From Merdiplasma sp905207905 (GTDB lineage Bacteria > Bacillota > Clostridia > Lachnospirales > Lachnospiraceae), in NCBI GenBank assembly GCA_902475025.1, contig CABRXX010000001.1:1-64000 (forward strand): a DNA stretch of 64,000 nucleotides. Direction: 5' to 3'. The position numbers and the translations under genes were made by a program. Within the stretch, counting starts at the first letter, position 1; each line of letters begins with the position of its first letter. The notes below the pieces were generated by a model. That model did not search any database and was not told the origin of the DNA. It saw only the letters and a list, made by a program, of their open reading frames with translations. Below, piece after piece: positions 1-8,488 of this stretch.

Positions 1-1
1 T

Positions 2-250
2 CTGAAGGCAAAGAGCGGGGAATTTATGGAGCGAGCAGAAGGCCTGAGAGCAAAGACAGGAGATTTAAGAGACCGGGCCGACAAACTGCGGGAGAGATAT
101 GCACAGTTATTGGAAAATGTATCAGGAACCGACAAGCGGATTATGAAAGCTTTCCCCCAAATGCAGTCCAGGCGTCACAAAGAGCGGTTCATCGAGCTGC
201 GGGAACGGTATCTGGATAAGAAAAAAGGCAGGAAGGACGGGAGGGATTAA
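2..250 (+). CDS. C-terminal fragment of an unrecognised charged, helical protein
   Basis: Only the last 82 codons are present. The frame is open to the left edge, so the true start lies outside the window; an internal ATG at 26 is not needed as a start. The visible part is very rich in Arg, Lys, Glu and Leu with heptad-like spacing (RADKLRERYAQLL, RFIELRERYLDKKK) and ends in a basic tail, so it is probably one long helix or coiled coil. No catalytic motif is visible. The C-terminus of a relaxase or a DNA-associated protein would look similar, but that is a guess. It runs in the same direction as spoIIR, 400 bp upstream of it. Confidence 0.5.
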   Translation: MKAKSGEFMERAEGLRAKTGDLRDRADKLRERYAQLLENVSGTDKRIMKAFPQMQSRRHKERFIELRERYLDKKKGRKDGRD

Positions 251-440
251 ATATATGCAGCCGGATCAAGGCGGTCTTTCCAGTGCCGCTTTTTCGAAGA
301 TTGCTGATATGCATTTTTAAAGAGCTTTCCGTACAGTCCGGGGTATCCGGACGAATCAGATCCGGTTTGATTTTAGAAAGCAGAAGAAGGTTTCCCCTTT
401 CGTTCGCTTTTAAAAATGGTTCTCATTTCGGAATCAGGGT

Positions 441-470
441 GTATAGTTCTTACGGTTTCAGGGGATACTC
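441..470 (+). promoter_or_regulatory. Candidate sigma-F promoter for spoIIR
   Basis: GTATA at 441-445 is followed after 15 bases by GGGGATACTC at 461-470. This fits the published sigma-F consensus (GYATA, then GGNNANAHTR) at all but the final position. SpoIIR is a classic sigma-F target in Bacillus, so the location is biologically sensible, although the predicted leader would be about 175 nt. Nothing else in the 251-651 gap is recognisable: the short open frames there have no ribosome site or family resemblance. Confidence 0.5.
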
Positions 471-651
471 CCTGTATGATAAGCAGGAGAGCATAAATCC
501 TTTCAAAAGGGAACGATGAAATACCGTTGAGGTATGGCCTGCCATCCTAGTATATTCATCGCGTTTCAGAATGGAGCTTCCGGAGACAGAGGAGATAAAA
601 CATTGGATAGCTTCAGAAGCCGGGGAAGGACTGTGACAGGGAGGAAAGCGT

Positions 652-1290
652 ATGGGAGAAAAGAATGGAAATTTTTGGAGCAGACATATCAAGCTGTGGG
701 TGTTTTTAATCTTGCTGGCAGCAGCCTGGGTGGTGAGCAGCGGAGTGCGGCAGGCAAGAGCCGACGCGCTGCAGAGAGGAATCGGCAGTCAGGTGCTGCG
801 GTTTCATGTGTTAGCCAACAGCGACAGCCATGAGGATCAACAGACGAAGCTGATGGTTCGGGATGGGATCCTTGCATGGCTGGAGACTGCGCTTTCCAAG
901 GAGGAGCAAAATGATCTGGCTTTGATGGAAGGGCGGGTAGAGACCCTTTTGCCCAAGATCCAGGAGCAGGCGAATCAGATCTTAAGAGAAAGAGGCTGCG
1001 ATTATACAGCCCGGGCCGTGTTGGGGGAGAGTTATTTCCCCAGAAAAACCTATGGAGACTGTACCTTCCCAGCAGGAAATTATCAGGCTCTCCGTATCCT
1101 TTTAGGTGAGGCAAAAGGACAGAACTGGTGGTGCGTGCTGTTTCCAAGACTTTGTTTTTTAGACTGCGTCCATGCAGTTCTGCCCCAACAGAGCCAGAGC
1201 CAGCTAAAGCAGGTGCTGACAGAGGAGGAGTATGAGAGTCTGTTTGATCCGGGAGAGGATGAATATCGGATCACGTTTCGGTATTTTTAG
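652..1290 (+). CDS. spoIIR: Stage II sporulation protein R
   Basis: SpoIIR is the signal made in the forespore that crosses the intermembrane space and triggers SpoIIGA-dependent processing of pro-sigma-E in the mother cell. The 212-residue product has a short basic N-terminus, one hydrophobic segment at about residues 12-30 (signal or anchor), then the family blocks FHVLANSDS, FPRKTYGDCTFPAGNYQALRI (shown here only to GNYQ in most homologues) and QNWWCVLFPRLCF. A GGGAGG ribosome site lies 7 nt before the ATG at 652. Length is normal for the family. Its stop codon overlaps the stop codon of the convergent typA gene, leaving no room for a terminator between them. Presence implies the organism sporulates. 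Confidence 0.95.
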   Translation: MGEKNGNFWSRHIKLWVFLILLAAAWVVSSGVRQARADALQRGIGSQVLRFHVLANSDSHEDQQTKLMVRDGILAWLETALSKEEQNDLALMEGRVETLLPKIQEQANQILRERGCDYTARAVLGESYFPRKTYGDCTFPAGNYQALRILLGEAKGQNWWCVLFPRLCFLDCVHAVLPQQSQSQLKQVLTEEEYESLFDPGEDEYRITFRYF

Positions 1291-3116
1291 TTTTTATTTT
1301 TAAATCCGGCCCGCTTGCGCAGCGTGGGATCCAGGATCTTTTTCCGGATTCGCAGGCTCTTGGGAGTTACCTCCAGAAGCTCATCCGTATCAATAAACTC
1401 CAGGGCCTGCTCCAGGCTGAGGATTCTGGGCGGCGTCAGCTTCAGGGCTTCGTCAGAGCCAGAGGCACGGGTGTTGGTCAGATGCTTGGTCTTGCACACA
1501 TTCAGCTCAATATCCTCAGGTTTTGCGCTCTGGCCGATGACCATGCCGGAGTATACTTTCTCACCGGGGCCGATAAAGAGCGTTCCTCGGTCCTGAGCAT
1601 TAAACAGACCGTAGGCCACAGACTCACCGTCCTCAAAGGCAATGAGGGAACCCTGGCTGCGGTACTGGAGATCTCCCTTGTAAGGGCCGTATCCGTCAAA
1701 AATAGTATTGATAATTCCATTGCCCTTAGTGTCGGTCATAAAATCGTTGCGGAAGCCGATCAGGCCTCTGGAGGGAATGGAAAACTCCAGACGGGTGTAG
1801 CCGCCGTTGGTGGGGCTCATTCCCTGAAGCTCTCCTTTGCGCAGACTCAGCTTCTGGATCACCGTTCCGGCAAATTCATCCGGAACATCAATGACAGCCA
1901 GCTCCATGGGCTCTAATTTTTTATTTCGTTCATCATATTTGTAGATCACCTCTGCCTTGCTGACTGCGAACTCATAGCCTTCCCGGCGCATGGTTTCGAT
2001 CAGGATGGACAGATGCAGTTCTCCCCGACCGGAGACCTTGAAGGTATCCGTATCCTCTGTGTCCTCCACTCGAAGGCTCACATCTGTGTTCAGCTCCCGG
2101 AACAGGCGGTCTCTTAAGTGACGGGAGGTAACGAATTTTCCCTCTTTTCCAGCCAGAGGACTGTTGTTTACGATAAAATTCATAGAAATGGTGGGCTCTG
2201 AAATCTTCTGGAAAGGGATGGCTTCCGGACAGTCGGGCGCACAGATGGTATCGCCGATATGCAGGTCTGCAATACCGGAGATAGCCACGATGGAACCGAT
2301 GGTGGCGGAAGGCACATCTGCTTTATTCAGTCCGTCAAACTCATAAAGTTTGCTGATCTTAACCCGCTGTTTTTTGTCCGGATCATGATGGTTTACCAGA
2401 ACCGCCTCCTGATTAACCTTGATGGTTCCGCGGTCTACCTTGCCCACACCGATACGGCCCACATATTCATTGTAGTCAATGGTGCTGATCAGTACCTGAA
2501 CCGGGCCCTCCGCATCTCCCTGGGGAGCAGGAATATAGTCTACAATAGTCTCAAACAGAGGACTCATATCTTTTGGCTCATCCTTCAGATCCCGCAGAGC
2601 ATAGCCTGCCTTGGCAGAGGCAAAGAGGAAAGGACAGTCCAGCTGTTCGTCATTGGCCTCCAGATCAATGAACAGCTCCAGGATTTCATCAATGACTTCC
2701 TCCGGACGGGCCTCCGGGCGGTCGATCTTATTGATACACACAATGACCGGAAGCTCCATTTCCAGAGCCTTTTTCAGAACAAATTTTGTCTGGGGCATTG
2801 CACCCTCAAAAGCGTCCACTACCAGGATAACGCCATTTACCATTTTCAGCACACGCTCTACTTCTCCGCCGAAGTCTGCGTGCCCCGGGGTATCGATGAT
2901 GTTGATCTTTGTATTTTTATAATAAACGGCAGTATTTTTGGACAGGATGGTGATACCACGCTCCCGTTCCAGATCATTGGAGTCCATGACACGCTCTGCC
3001 ACAGCCTGGTTTTCACGAAAAACGCCGCTTTGCTTTAGCAGTTCGTCTACAAGGGTGGTTTTGCCGTGATCTACATGGGCGATGATCGCAATATTTCTGA
3101 TGTCTTCTCTGATCAT
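1287..3116 (-). CDS. typA: Ribosome-associated GTPase TypA/BipA
   Basis: TypA is a translational GTPase related to EF-G that binds the 70S ribosome and is needed for ribosome assembly and growth under stress or cold. The 609-residue product shows G1 AHVDHGKTT (about 13-21), the switch II motif DTPGHADFGGEVERV and NKIDRPEA, followed by EF-G-like domains and the typical C-terminal domain ending in KRAGFKNKN. I place the start at the ATG at 3116, whose next residues (IREDIRNIAIIAH) match family N-termini; the frame runs 38 codons further upstream but that extension looks like leader. The ribosome site is a modest AAAGGAAACC. Gene order is convergent with spoIIR and the stop codons overlap. Confidence 0.96.
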   Translation of the reverse strand: MIREDIRNIAIIAHVDHGKTTLVDELLKQSGVFRENQAVAERVMDSNDLERERGITILSKNTAVYYKNTKINIIDTPGHADFGGEVERVLKMVNGVILVVDAFEGAMPQTKFVLKKALEMELPVIVCINKIDRPEARPEEVIDEILELFIDLEANDEQLDCPFLFASAKAGYALRDLKDEPKDMSPLFETIVDYIPAPQGDAEGPVQVLISTIDYNEYVGRIGVGKVDRGTIKVNQEAVLVNHHDPDKKQRVKISKLYEFDGLNKADVPSATIGSIVAISGIADLHIGDTICAPDCPEAIPFQKISEPTISMNFIVNNSPLAGKEGKFVTSRHLRDRLFRELNTDVSLRVEDTEDTDTFKVSGRGELHLSILIETMRREGYEFAVSKAEVIYKYDERNKKLEPMELAVIDVPDEFAGTVIQKLSLRKGELQGMSPTNGGYTRLEFSIPSRGLIGFRNDFMTDTKGNGIINTIFDGYGPYKGDLQYRSQGSLIAFEDGESVAYGLFNAQDRGTLFIGPGEKVYSGMVIGQSAKPEDIELNVCKTKHLTNTRASGSDEALKLTPPRILSLEQALEFIDTDELLEVTPKSLRIRKKILDPTLRKRAGFKNKN

Positions 3117-3143
3117 ATTGGTTTCCTTTCTGACACAAGATAA

Positions 3144-3212
3144 ATGATGCCGGGATTGTGAGAACACAGAATGCGAAGCAGTCCGCCAGGAATCTTTTGT
3201 CTCCGGCATCAT
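3144..3212 (-). other. Hairpin in the typA leader
   Basis: A perfect 10-bp inverted repeat (ATGATGCCGG at 3144-3153 and CCGGCATCAT at 3203-3212) lies 28 bp upstream of the typA start on its transcribed strand. There is no U-tract after it, so it is not a simple terminator. It could be a leader structure affecting translation, or a decayed dispersed repeat. Confidence 0.4.
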
Positions 3213-3280
3213 ATACAAATATGGTTGCACGTTATAAGAGGGAAAAATCCCGTCTTACCGAAAATATATTTTTCAGAATG

Positions 3281-3366
3281 CAGCATCAGCGTACAAAAGG
3301 CAGCACGTCTCAAACCATGAGTTTGCTGGATGTTCTAACCGTATTGTCTCTTGTATACGGATGCTG
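3281..3366. repeat. Dispersed hairpin family D, copy 1
   Basis: Arms CAGCATCAGCGTACAA (3281-3296) and TTGTATACGGATGCTG (3351-3366) are inverted and enclose a 54-base loop starting AAGGCAGCACG. The same arm sequence recurs at 6064, 33027 and 43207. The remainder of the 3117-3610 gap between typA and the SSB-like gene has no gene I can support; 3420-3520 is AT-rich and may hold the promoter of the downstream gene. Confidence 0.5.
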
Positions 3367-3610
3367 TCCCCAGGGAAGAAATATCGTAAGATAAAACCTG
3401 TTCGCTGGGGTACCGTGGACAATTTTATCACAATTTTCCCAGAAAACAAGGGATTTAGCTATTTTTTTCCTTTAGAACCGGTGTTTTTTTCTTTCAGGCA
3501 GAGAAAATGAAAATTTTCGTTCTAATCCCGCCCGGCTTTGCATAAGAATTATATGTATTGATGAAGTACAAAAAGAGATGCTTCGCCAGAAGAAGGGAGA
3601 ACAGATAAGT

Positions 3611-4237
3611 ATGGATAAGATTATCGAAAATAATCAGGTGCAGATTGTTGGGGAGATTGTATCGGGGTTTGCTTTTAGCCATGAGGTTTACGGAGAGGGT
3701 TTTTATGTGATGGATATTTCCGTAAAGCGCTTGAGCGATTCCTATGATATCATACCAGCTATGGTTTCTGAGCGTCTGATTGATGTGACTCAGGATTATC
3801 GGGGGGAGATGATCCAGATTTTCGGGCAGTTTCGTTCTTACAACCGACATGAGGAAAAGAAAAACCGTTTGGTACTGTCCGTTTTTGCAAGGGAAATCAG
3901 TTTTGTGGAAGAAGAAAATGATAAGGTGAAGAGCAATCAGATCTTTCTGGACGGCTATATTTGCAAAAATCCGGTATACCGGAGAACTCCTCTGGGGCGG
4001 GAGATCGCAGATATGCTGCTGGCTGTGAACCGGCCTTACGGAAAATCTGACTATATCCCCTGCATTTGCTGGGGGAGGAACGCCAGATTTGCTTCCGGGT
4101 TTGAAGTGGGGGGCCATGTGCAGATCTGGGGACGAATTCAGAGCAGGGAATATGTGAAAAAACTGGAGGATGACACTGCCGAGAAGCGGGTGGCCTATGA
4201 GGTTTCCGTAAGCAAGCTGGAATATTTGGACGCTTAA
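3611..4237 (+). CDS. Tandem OB-fold protein, single-stranded DNA-binding type
   Basis: The 208-residue product appears to contain two OB-fold units. The first (about 10-95) begins VQIVGEIVSGFAFSH; the second (about 110-205) carries the SSB-like blocks FLDGYICKNPVYRRTPLGRE, YIPCICWGR and VQIWGRIQSREY. It therefore resembles SSB in its second half but is longer and lacks the acidic C-terminal tip that recruits partner proteins, ending instead in SKLEYLDA. This suggests an accessory rather than the housekeeping SSB. I chose the ATG at 3611, 11-12 nt after a GGGAG; a GTG/TTG-type extension to 3578 is less likely. It sits upstream of cobO with no evident functional link. Confidence 0.75.
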   Translation: MDKIIENNQVQIVGEIVSGFAFSHEVYGEGFYVMDISVKRLSDSYDIIPAMVSERLIDVTQDYRGEMIQIFGQFRSYNRHEEKKNRLVLSVFAREISFVEEENDKVKSNQIFLDGYICKNPVYRRTPLGREIADMLLAVNRPYGKSDYIPCICWGRNARFASGFEVGGHVQIWGRIQSREYVKKLEDDTAEKRVAYEVSVSKLEYLDA

Positions 4238-4351
4238 CTTGCAATTACTGCCAGTATGTAGTAGTATAAGGTAAATCCGGCAAGGCACGGGAAGGCTGTG
4301 GCACAAATGGGGATGTGGCAGCAGAGATTGCCGGGAAAGCGGGGGTGCTGA

Positions 4352-4864
4352 ATGGATAAAAAATATATACATATATATTGCGGTACAGGCGGAGGAAAAT
4401 CATCTGCTGCCATTGGTCAGGGCATCAAATCTGCCTGTGCGGGGAAGAACGTGTTTGTGGTTCAGTTCCTGAAGGGAAAAGCAGGTTCGGAGCTGGACTT
4501 TCTGAAACGTCTGGAGCCGGAGATCAAGCTGTTTTGTTTCGATAAATTTGAGGAGCAGTTTTCAGAGCTTACCTCAGAGGAGAAGCAGGAGGAGATCATT
4601 AATATCCGTAATGGCCTGAATTTTGCAAAGAAGGTGCTGGTGACCTCGGAGTGTGATGTGCTGATCCTGGACGAGATTCTGGGGCTGCCCCAGAAGGGCA
4701 TCATCTCTGTGGAGGAGATTCTGCCGCTGATCCAGGCGGTGGGGGACGGTGTGGAGCTGATCATGACTGGAACCCAGCGGTGCAGGGAACTTTGGCCCTA
4801 TGTGGATGAAGTGACAGAGATGCAGACGGTTCACCAGTCCCTGGAGAATCTGGAGGGAATTTGA
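4352..4864 (+). CDS. cobO: Cob(I)yrinic acid a,c-diamide adenosyltransferase, CobO/BtuR type
   Basis: This family transfers the adenosyl group of ATP to the reduced cobalt of corrinoids, making or salvaging coenzyme B12. The 170-residue protein has the family P-loop IYCGTGGGKSSAA near the N-terminus, VVQFLKG, and the Walker B-like block DVLILDEILG followed by VELIMTGTQ. It is slightly short but complete. The start at 4352 follows a G-rich stretch GCGGGGG. No other corrinoid genes are adjacent; the only other cobalamin-linked locus in the window is the riboswitch and cbiK near 48.2-49.9 kb. The lysine riboswitch promoter begins almost at its stop codon. Confidence 0.88.
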   Translation: MDKKYIHIYCGTGGGKSSAAIGQGIKSACAGKNVFVVQFLKGKAGSELDFLKRLEPEIKLFCFDKFEEQFSELTSEEKQEEIINIRNGLNFAKKVLVTSECDVLILDEILGLPQKGIISVEEILPLIQAVGDGVELIMTGTQRCRELWPYVDEVTEMQTVHQSLENLEGI

Positions 4865-4875
4865 CAGGAAATTCA

Positions 4876-4904
4876 TTGACAACTGAATTATGGGATGCTA
4901 TAGT
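4876..4904 (+). promoter_or_regulatory. Sigma-A promoter of the lysine riboswitch and dap operon
   Basis: TTGACA at 4876-4881, a 17-bp spacer, then TATAGT at 4899-4904, with an extended -10 TG at 4896-4897. Transcription would start near 4911, just before the riboswitch. It begins only 12 bp after the cobO stop codon. Confidence 0.85.
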
Positions 4905-4917
4905 AAATGTGCTTAAT

Positions 4918-5080
4918 GATAGAGGTTGCGTGTTTCATGAGTAATTGGCCAGATGTGTTCAGGCACGGCAGAAGGTCAGGGAAAGGGGAAGACGCCGAAA
5001 GGATGCAGAGCCTGAAAACTGTATGCTTGGGCGCAGGGTGAAGAACTCTGTGACTGTCATCGTTTAGATGGGGCGCTATC
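4918..5080 (+). promoter_or_regulatory. Lysine riboswitch (L box)
   Basis: Base pairing of GATAG (4918-4922) with CTATC (5076-5080) closes the structure. Inside are the conserved lysine aptamer elements: AGAGGTTGCG, the AGTA bulge, AGGGGAAGACGCCGAAAGG, TGGGCGC, the GTGACTGTCAT strand and GGGGCGCTATC. These are the hallmarks of the L box found before lysine biosynthesis genes in Firmicutes. Binding of lysine is expected to favour the terminator at 5108-5137 and shut off dapA, dapB and lysC. Confidence 0.95.
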
Positions 5081-5107
5081 GGAAGAAGATTACTCTAGGA
5101 TTCTTTT

Positions 5108-5137
5108 AGGTGGATGCGCAGGTATCCACCTTTTTTT
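5108..5137 (+). terminator. Intrinsic terminator of the lysine riboswitch
   Basis: The stem AGGTGGAT (5108-5115) pairs with ATCCACCT (5124-5131), followed by a run of seven T. It lies between the aptamer and the dapA ribosome site AGGAGG (5141-5146), which is the standard arrangement for transcriptional attenuation. Confidence 0.92.
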
Positions 5138-5154
5138 GTAAGGAGGTTTGTATT

Positions 5155-6039
5155 ATGGCAGTATTTCAAGGGGCTGGTGTGGCCATTGTTACACCGATGT
5201 ATGAAGACGGAGCGGTAAATTTTGATAAGCTGGGGGAGCTTTTGGAGGAGCAGATCGCTGGAGGAACGGATGCCATCATCATCTGTGGAACTACCGGGGA
5301 ATCTTCTACCCTGACCCATGAGGAGCATCTGGAGGTGATCCGGTACGCCATTGACAAAGTGGCAAAACGGATTCCGGTGGTGGCAGGTACTGGTTCTAAT
5401 TGTACGGAGACAGCAGTTTATCTGTCCCAGGAAGCAGAGAAATATGGCGCAGACGGACTGCTTTTGGTGACTCCTTATTATAATAAGGCCACTCAGAAGG
5501 GACTGAAGCTGCATTTTAGCAAGATTGCCAATTCTGTAAAGATTCCGGTGATTCTTTATAATGTGCCCAGCAGAACCGGCACCAATATTCTTCCGGAGAC
5601 TGCAGTATGGCTGGCAGAGCATGTGGAGAATATTGTGGGCATCAAAGAAGCCAGCGGGAATATTTCCCAGGTGGCAAAACTGATGAGCCTGGCAAAGGGA
5701 AAGATTGATCTGTATTCTGGAAATGATGATCAGATCGTTCCCATCCTGTCTCTTGGGGGCAAGGGCGTGATTTCTGTTCTGTCCAATGTGGCGCCCAGAC
5801 AGACCCATGAGATCGTGGCTTCCTATCTGGCCGGAGATGTGGAGCGAAGCTGTCAGCTGCAGCTGGAGGCAGTGGAGCTGATCGACGCCCTGTTCTGCGA
5901 GGTGAACCCCATTCCCGTGAAGACCGCTTTGAATCTTATGGGGAAAAATGCAGGGCCCATGCGCGGACCGCTTTGTGAGATGGAAGAAAAGAATGTGGAG
6001 CGCCTGAAAGCGGCCATGGAGCGCTACGGTCTCCTTTAA
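5155..6039 (+). CDS. dapA: 4-hydroxy-tetrahydrodipicolinate synthase
   Basis: DapA condenses pyruvate with aspartate semialdehyde, the first committed step to diaminopimelate and lysine. The 294-residue protein has the conserved GTTGESSTL loop, the YNVPSRTGTNI tyrosine block and the Schiff-base lysine in GIKEASGN. The ATG at 5155 follows AGGAGG by 8 nt; the in-frame ATG-like start at 5110 would fall inside the terminator hairpin and is rejected. It is the first gene after the lysine riboswitch and is followed by dapB and lysC in the same direction. Confidence 0.96.
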   Translation: MAVFQGAGVAIVTPMYEDGAVNFDKLGELLEEQIAGGTDAIIICGTTGESSTLTHEEHLEVIRYAIDKVAKRIPVVAGTGSNCTETAVYLSQEAEKYGADGLLLVTPYYNKATQKGLKLHFSKIANSVKIPVILYNVPSRTGTNILPETAVWLAEHVENIVGIKEASGNISQVAKLMSLAKGKIDLYSGNDDQIVPILSLGGKGVISVLSNVAPRQTHEIVASYLAGDVERSCQLQLEAVELIDALFCEVNPIPVKTALNLMGKNAGPMRGPLCEMEEKNVERLKAAMERYGLL

Positions 6040-6063
6040 GTTCGGCATATCAGGAAGAAGGAT

Positions 6064-6130
6064 AGCATCAGTGTACATGGGACAATCCGTTCATTATGGC
6101 TGCGGCATGCTGCCCTGTGTACGGGGATGC
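6064..6130. repeat. Dispersed hairpin family D, copy 2, in the dapA-dapB gap
   Basis: AGCATCAGTGTACA (6064-6077) and TGTGTACGGGGATGC (6116-6130) pair imperfectly (GCATC/GATGC and GTACA/TGTAC with an internal loop). The arms are related to the family D hairpins at 3281, 33027 and 43207. No T-run follows, so transcription probably continues into dapB, but the structure could affect dapB expression or message stability. Confidence 0.4.
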
Positions 6131-6156
6131 GAACGGTAGAGGAAGGAGCAGAGAAG

Positions 6157-6915
6157 ATGGTAAAGGTGATTTTAAGCGGCTGCAACGGTCATATGGGACA
6201 GGTGATTTCGGATATTGTGTCAAAGGATCCGGAGCTGACGGTGGCAGCAGGCATTGATGTTTATGATGAAGGAAAAAATTCTTATCCGGTGTTCAAGACC
6301 TTTCAGGAGTGTACAGAGGAAGGGGATGTGATCATTGATTTTTCTTCCCCCAAGGCGTTTGAAGGAATGATGGATTACAGTGTGGCCAATCAGGTTCCGG
6401 TGATTGTGTGTACCACAGGGTTGAGTGAGGCGCAGATTAGCAGATTGGAACAGGACAGCAAGAAGGTAGCAGTACTTCGATCCGCCAATATGTCTTTGGG
6501 CATTAATCTTTTGCTGAAGCTTTTGCAGGATGCAGCCAGGACGCTGGCTCCCGCAGGATTTGATATTGAGATTGTAGAGAAGCATCACAACTTGAAAAAG
6601 GATGCTCCCAGCGGCACAGCGTTGGCCCTGGCAGACAGCATCAATGAGGCTATGGACGGTCAGTATACCTATAAGTATGACAGAAGCCAGGATTATCAGC
6701 CGAGAGAGAAGAAGGAGCTTGGAATCAGTTCCGTTCGCGGCGGCAATATTGTAGGGGTTCATGAGGTACTCTTTGCAGGTACGGATGAGGTGATTGAATT
6801 TACGCACACCGCCTACTCCAAGGCTGTTTTTGCAAAAGGTGCAGTTTGTGCTGCAAAATATCTTGCAGGAAAGCCGGCAGGCTATTATAATATGAGCGAT
6901 GTGATCAATGGCTAA
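6157..6915 (+). CDS. dapB: 4-hydroxy-tetrahydrodipicolinate reductase
   Basis: DapB reduces the DapA product with NAD(P)H on the route to diaminopimelate. The 252-residue product starts MVKVILSGCNGHMGQVIS (a Rossmann GxxGxxG-type nucleotide site), has VIIDFSSP, ANMSLGIN and the catalytic signature EKHHNLKKDAPSGTALALAD with the essential His pair and Lys. The ATG at 6157 is preceded by GGAAGGAG; an upstream in-frame start at 6127 overlaps the preceding hairpin and is not used. Expected to be co-transcribed with dapA under lysine control. Confidence 0.96.
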   Translation: MVKVILSGCNGHMGQVISDIVSKDPELTVAAGIDVYDEGKNSYPVFKTFQECTEEGDVIIDFSSPKAFEGMMDYSVANQVPVIVCTTGLSEAQISRLEQDSKKVAVLRSANMSLGINLLLKLLQDAARTLAPAGFDIEIVEKHHNLKKDAPSGTALALADSINEAMDGQYTYKYDRSQDYQPREKKELGISSVRGGNIVGVHEVLFAGTDEVIEFTHTAYSKAVFAKGAVCAAKYLAGKPAGYYNMSDVING

Positions 6916-7009
6916 GAGCAGGGCCAAGGCTGCTTTGCATCTTGCCGGAAGAGAAATTAGCGGGATCGGACAGGAAGAAAGAGAAGAAGGTTTTCCCATC
7001 TTTCAGGTG

Positions 7010-7033
7010 GGCTGACTGAAAAATCAGTGAGCC
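7010..7033 (+). other. Short hairpin between dapB and lysC
   Basis: GGCTGACTGA (7010-7019), loop AAAA, TCAGTGAGCC (7024-7033) with one G-G mismatch. No T-run follows, so it is not a terminator; it may mark an RNA processing site in the operon. An AAGGAGGTGGG directly after it (7034-7044) resembles a ribosome site but leads only to a short in-frame extension of lysC. Confidence 0.4.
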
Positions 7034-7119
7034 AAGGAGGTGGGAAAGCTGTTTCTTGTTCCCTTAGATCGGTCTTAGACTACAGGAAAAATGGGGAATC
7101 CCCCCTGAGGAGTCAGAAG

Positions 7120-8439
7120 ATGAAAAAAGTTGTGAAATTTGGCGGCAGTTCTCTGGCCAGTGCAGAGCAGATGAAGAAAGTCGCAGAGATTATTCATGCA
7201 GATGAAAACAGAAGATTTGTGATTCCTTCTGCGCCCGGAAAGCGGTATTCCGATGATACAAAGGTGACAGACCTTTTGTACCGCTGCTATGACGCGGCGG
7301 CAGCTGGAGAAGATATTACGGAAAAGATGGAGGTCATTGAGGCCAGATATCAGGAGATTATTGACGGTTTGGGACTGGATCTGAGTCTGAAGGACGAATT
7401 TACAGTGATCAAAGATTATTTTCTGCGCCAGGCAGGCCGGGACTATGCAGCCTCCAGGGGGGAATATCTGAACGGGATTGTGCTGGCTCAGTATCTGGGC
7501 TATAAATTTATGGATGCCGCTGAGGTGGTGCTCTTTGATGATAAGGGGAATTTTGACAGTGAGGCCACTAACACGGTGATGAAGCAGCGGCTGAAGAATG
7601 TAGACAATGTGGTGATACCGGGTTTTTACGGCGCTATGCCCGACGGCAGCATCAAGACCTTCTCAAGAGGAGGTTCCGATATCACCGGTTCCATTGTGGC
7701 AAGGGCAGTCCGGGCGGATGTGTATGAGAACTGGACAGATGTGTCCGGCGTGTTGGTGACAGATCCGCGCATTGTGGATAATCCGGAGCCTATCGAGACC
7801 ATTACCTACAAAGAGCTTCGGGAGCTGGCGTACATGGGAGCTACTGTGCTTCATGAGGATGCTATTTTTCCGGTCCGCCAGGAGGGCATTCCCATCAATA
7901 TCCGCAATACCAACCGCCCGGAGGATCCGGGTACGATGATTGTGGAGAGCACCTGCCGCCAGCCCAAGTACATCATTACAGGCATTGCAGGAAAAAAGGG
8001 CTTCTGTGCCATTAACATTGAAAAAGAGATGATGAACAGCGAGGTGGGATTTGGCCGCAAGGTTCTGCAAGTCTTTGAGGAGAACGGCATCTCCTTTGAG
8101 CATACTCCTTCTGGCATTGATACCTTCACGGTGCTGGTACATCAGTCAGAATTTGTGGAGACGGAGCAGAAGGTGATCGCAGGACTGCATCGGGCAGTGC
8201 ATCCGGATTCCATTGATCTGGAGTCCAATCTGGCTCTGATCGCTATTGTGGGCCGGGGGATGAAGGCTACCAAGGGAACTGCGGGCCGGATATTTTCCGC
8301 GCTGGCACATGCCAATGTGAACATTAAGATGATTGATCAGGGATCCAGTGAGTTAAATATTATTATCGGCGTTCGGAATGAGGATTTTGAGGCGGCGATA
8401 CGGGCGATCTATGATATCTTTGTGACGGTTCAGTTATAG
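7120..8439 (+). CDS. lysC: Aspartate kinase with C-terminal ACT domains
   Basis: Phosphorylates aspartate, the entry step to lysine, threonine and methionine. The 439-residue protein begins MKKVVKFGGSSLAS (amino-acid kinase phosphate loop), carries the FSRGGSDITGS substrate block and a tandem ACT regulatory region (about 290-439) starting ITGIAGKKGFCAINIEK. This is the long monofunctional type common in Clostridia. I chose the ATG at 7120 because the family motif starts immediately; a GAGGAG lies 8-13 nt upstream. The frame is open for 31 codons before it, from 7027. Third gene of the riboswitch-controlled operon; terminator at 8489-8570. Confidence 0.93.
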   Translation: MKKVVKFGGSSLASAEQMKKVAEIIHADENRRFVIPSAPGKRYSDDTKVTDLLYRCYDAAAAGEDITEKMEVIEARYQEIIDGLGLDLSLKDEFTVIKDYFLRQAGRDYAASRGEYLNGIVLAQYLGYKFMDAAEVVLFDDKGNFDSEATNTVMKQRLKNVDNVVIPGFYGAMPDGSIKTFSRGGSDITGSIVARAVRADVYENWTDVSGVLVTDPRIVDNPEPIETITYKELRELAYMGATVLHEDAIFPVRQEGIPINIRNTNRPEDPGTMIVESTCRQPKYIITGIAGKKGFCAINIEKEMMNSEVGFGRKVLQVFEENGISFEHTPSGIDTFTVLVHQSEFVETEQKVIAGLHRAVHPDSIDLESNLALIAIVGRGMKATKGTAGRIFSALAHANVNIKMIDQGSSELNIIIGVRNEDFEAAIRAIYDIFVTVQL

Positions 8440-8488
8440 AATACTCAGTTATAGAATACAAAAGGGCAGAGAATTGCCTGATTTTGTA

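Noticed and set aside
283..519. Short plus-strand open frame between the first gene and spoIIR
   Set aside because: No ribosome site, no family resemblance and it covers the predicted sigma-F promoter.
2259..3038. 259-codon plus-strand open frame
   Set aside because: Antisense to typA and without a ribosome site.
5095..6078. 327-codon minus-strand open frame
   Set aside because: Antisense to dapA, which is certain from motifs and the riboswitch; the translated sequence is His/Cys-rich and family-less.
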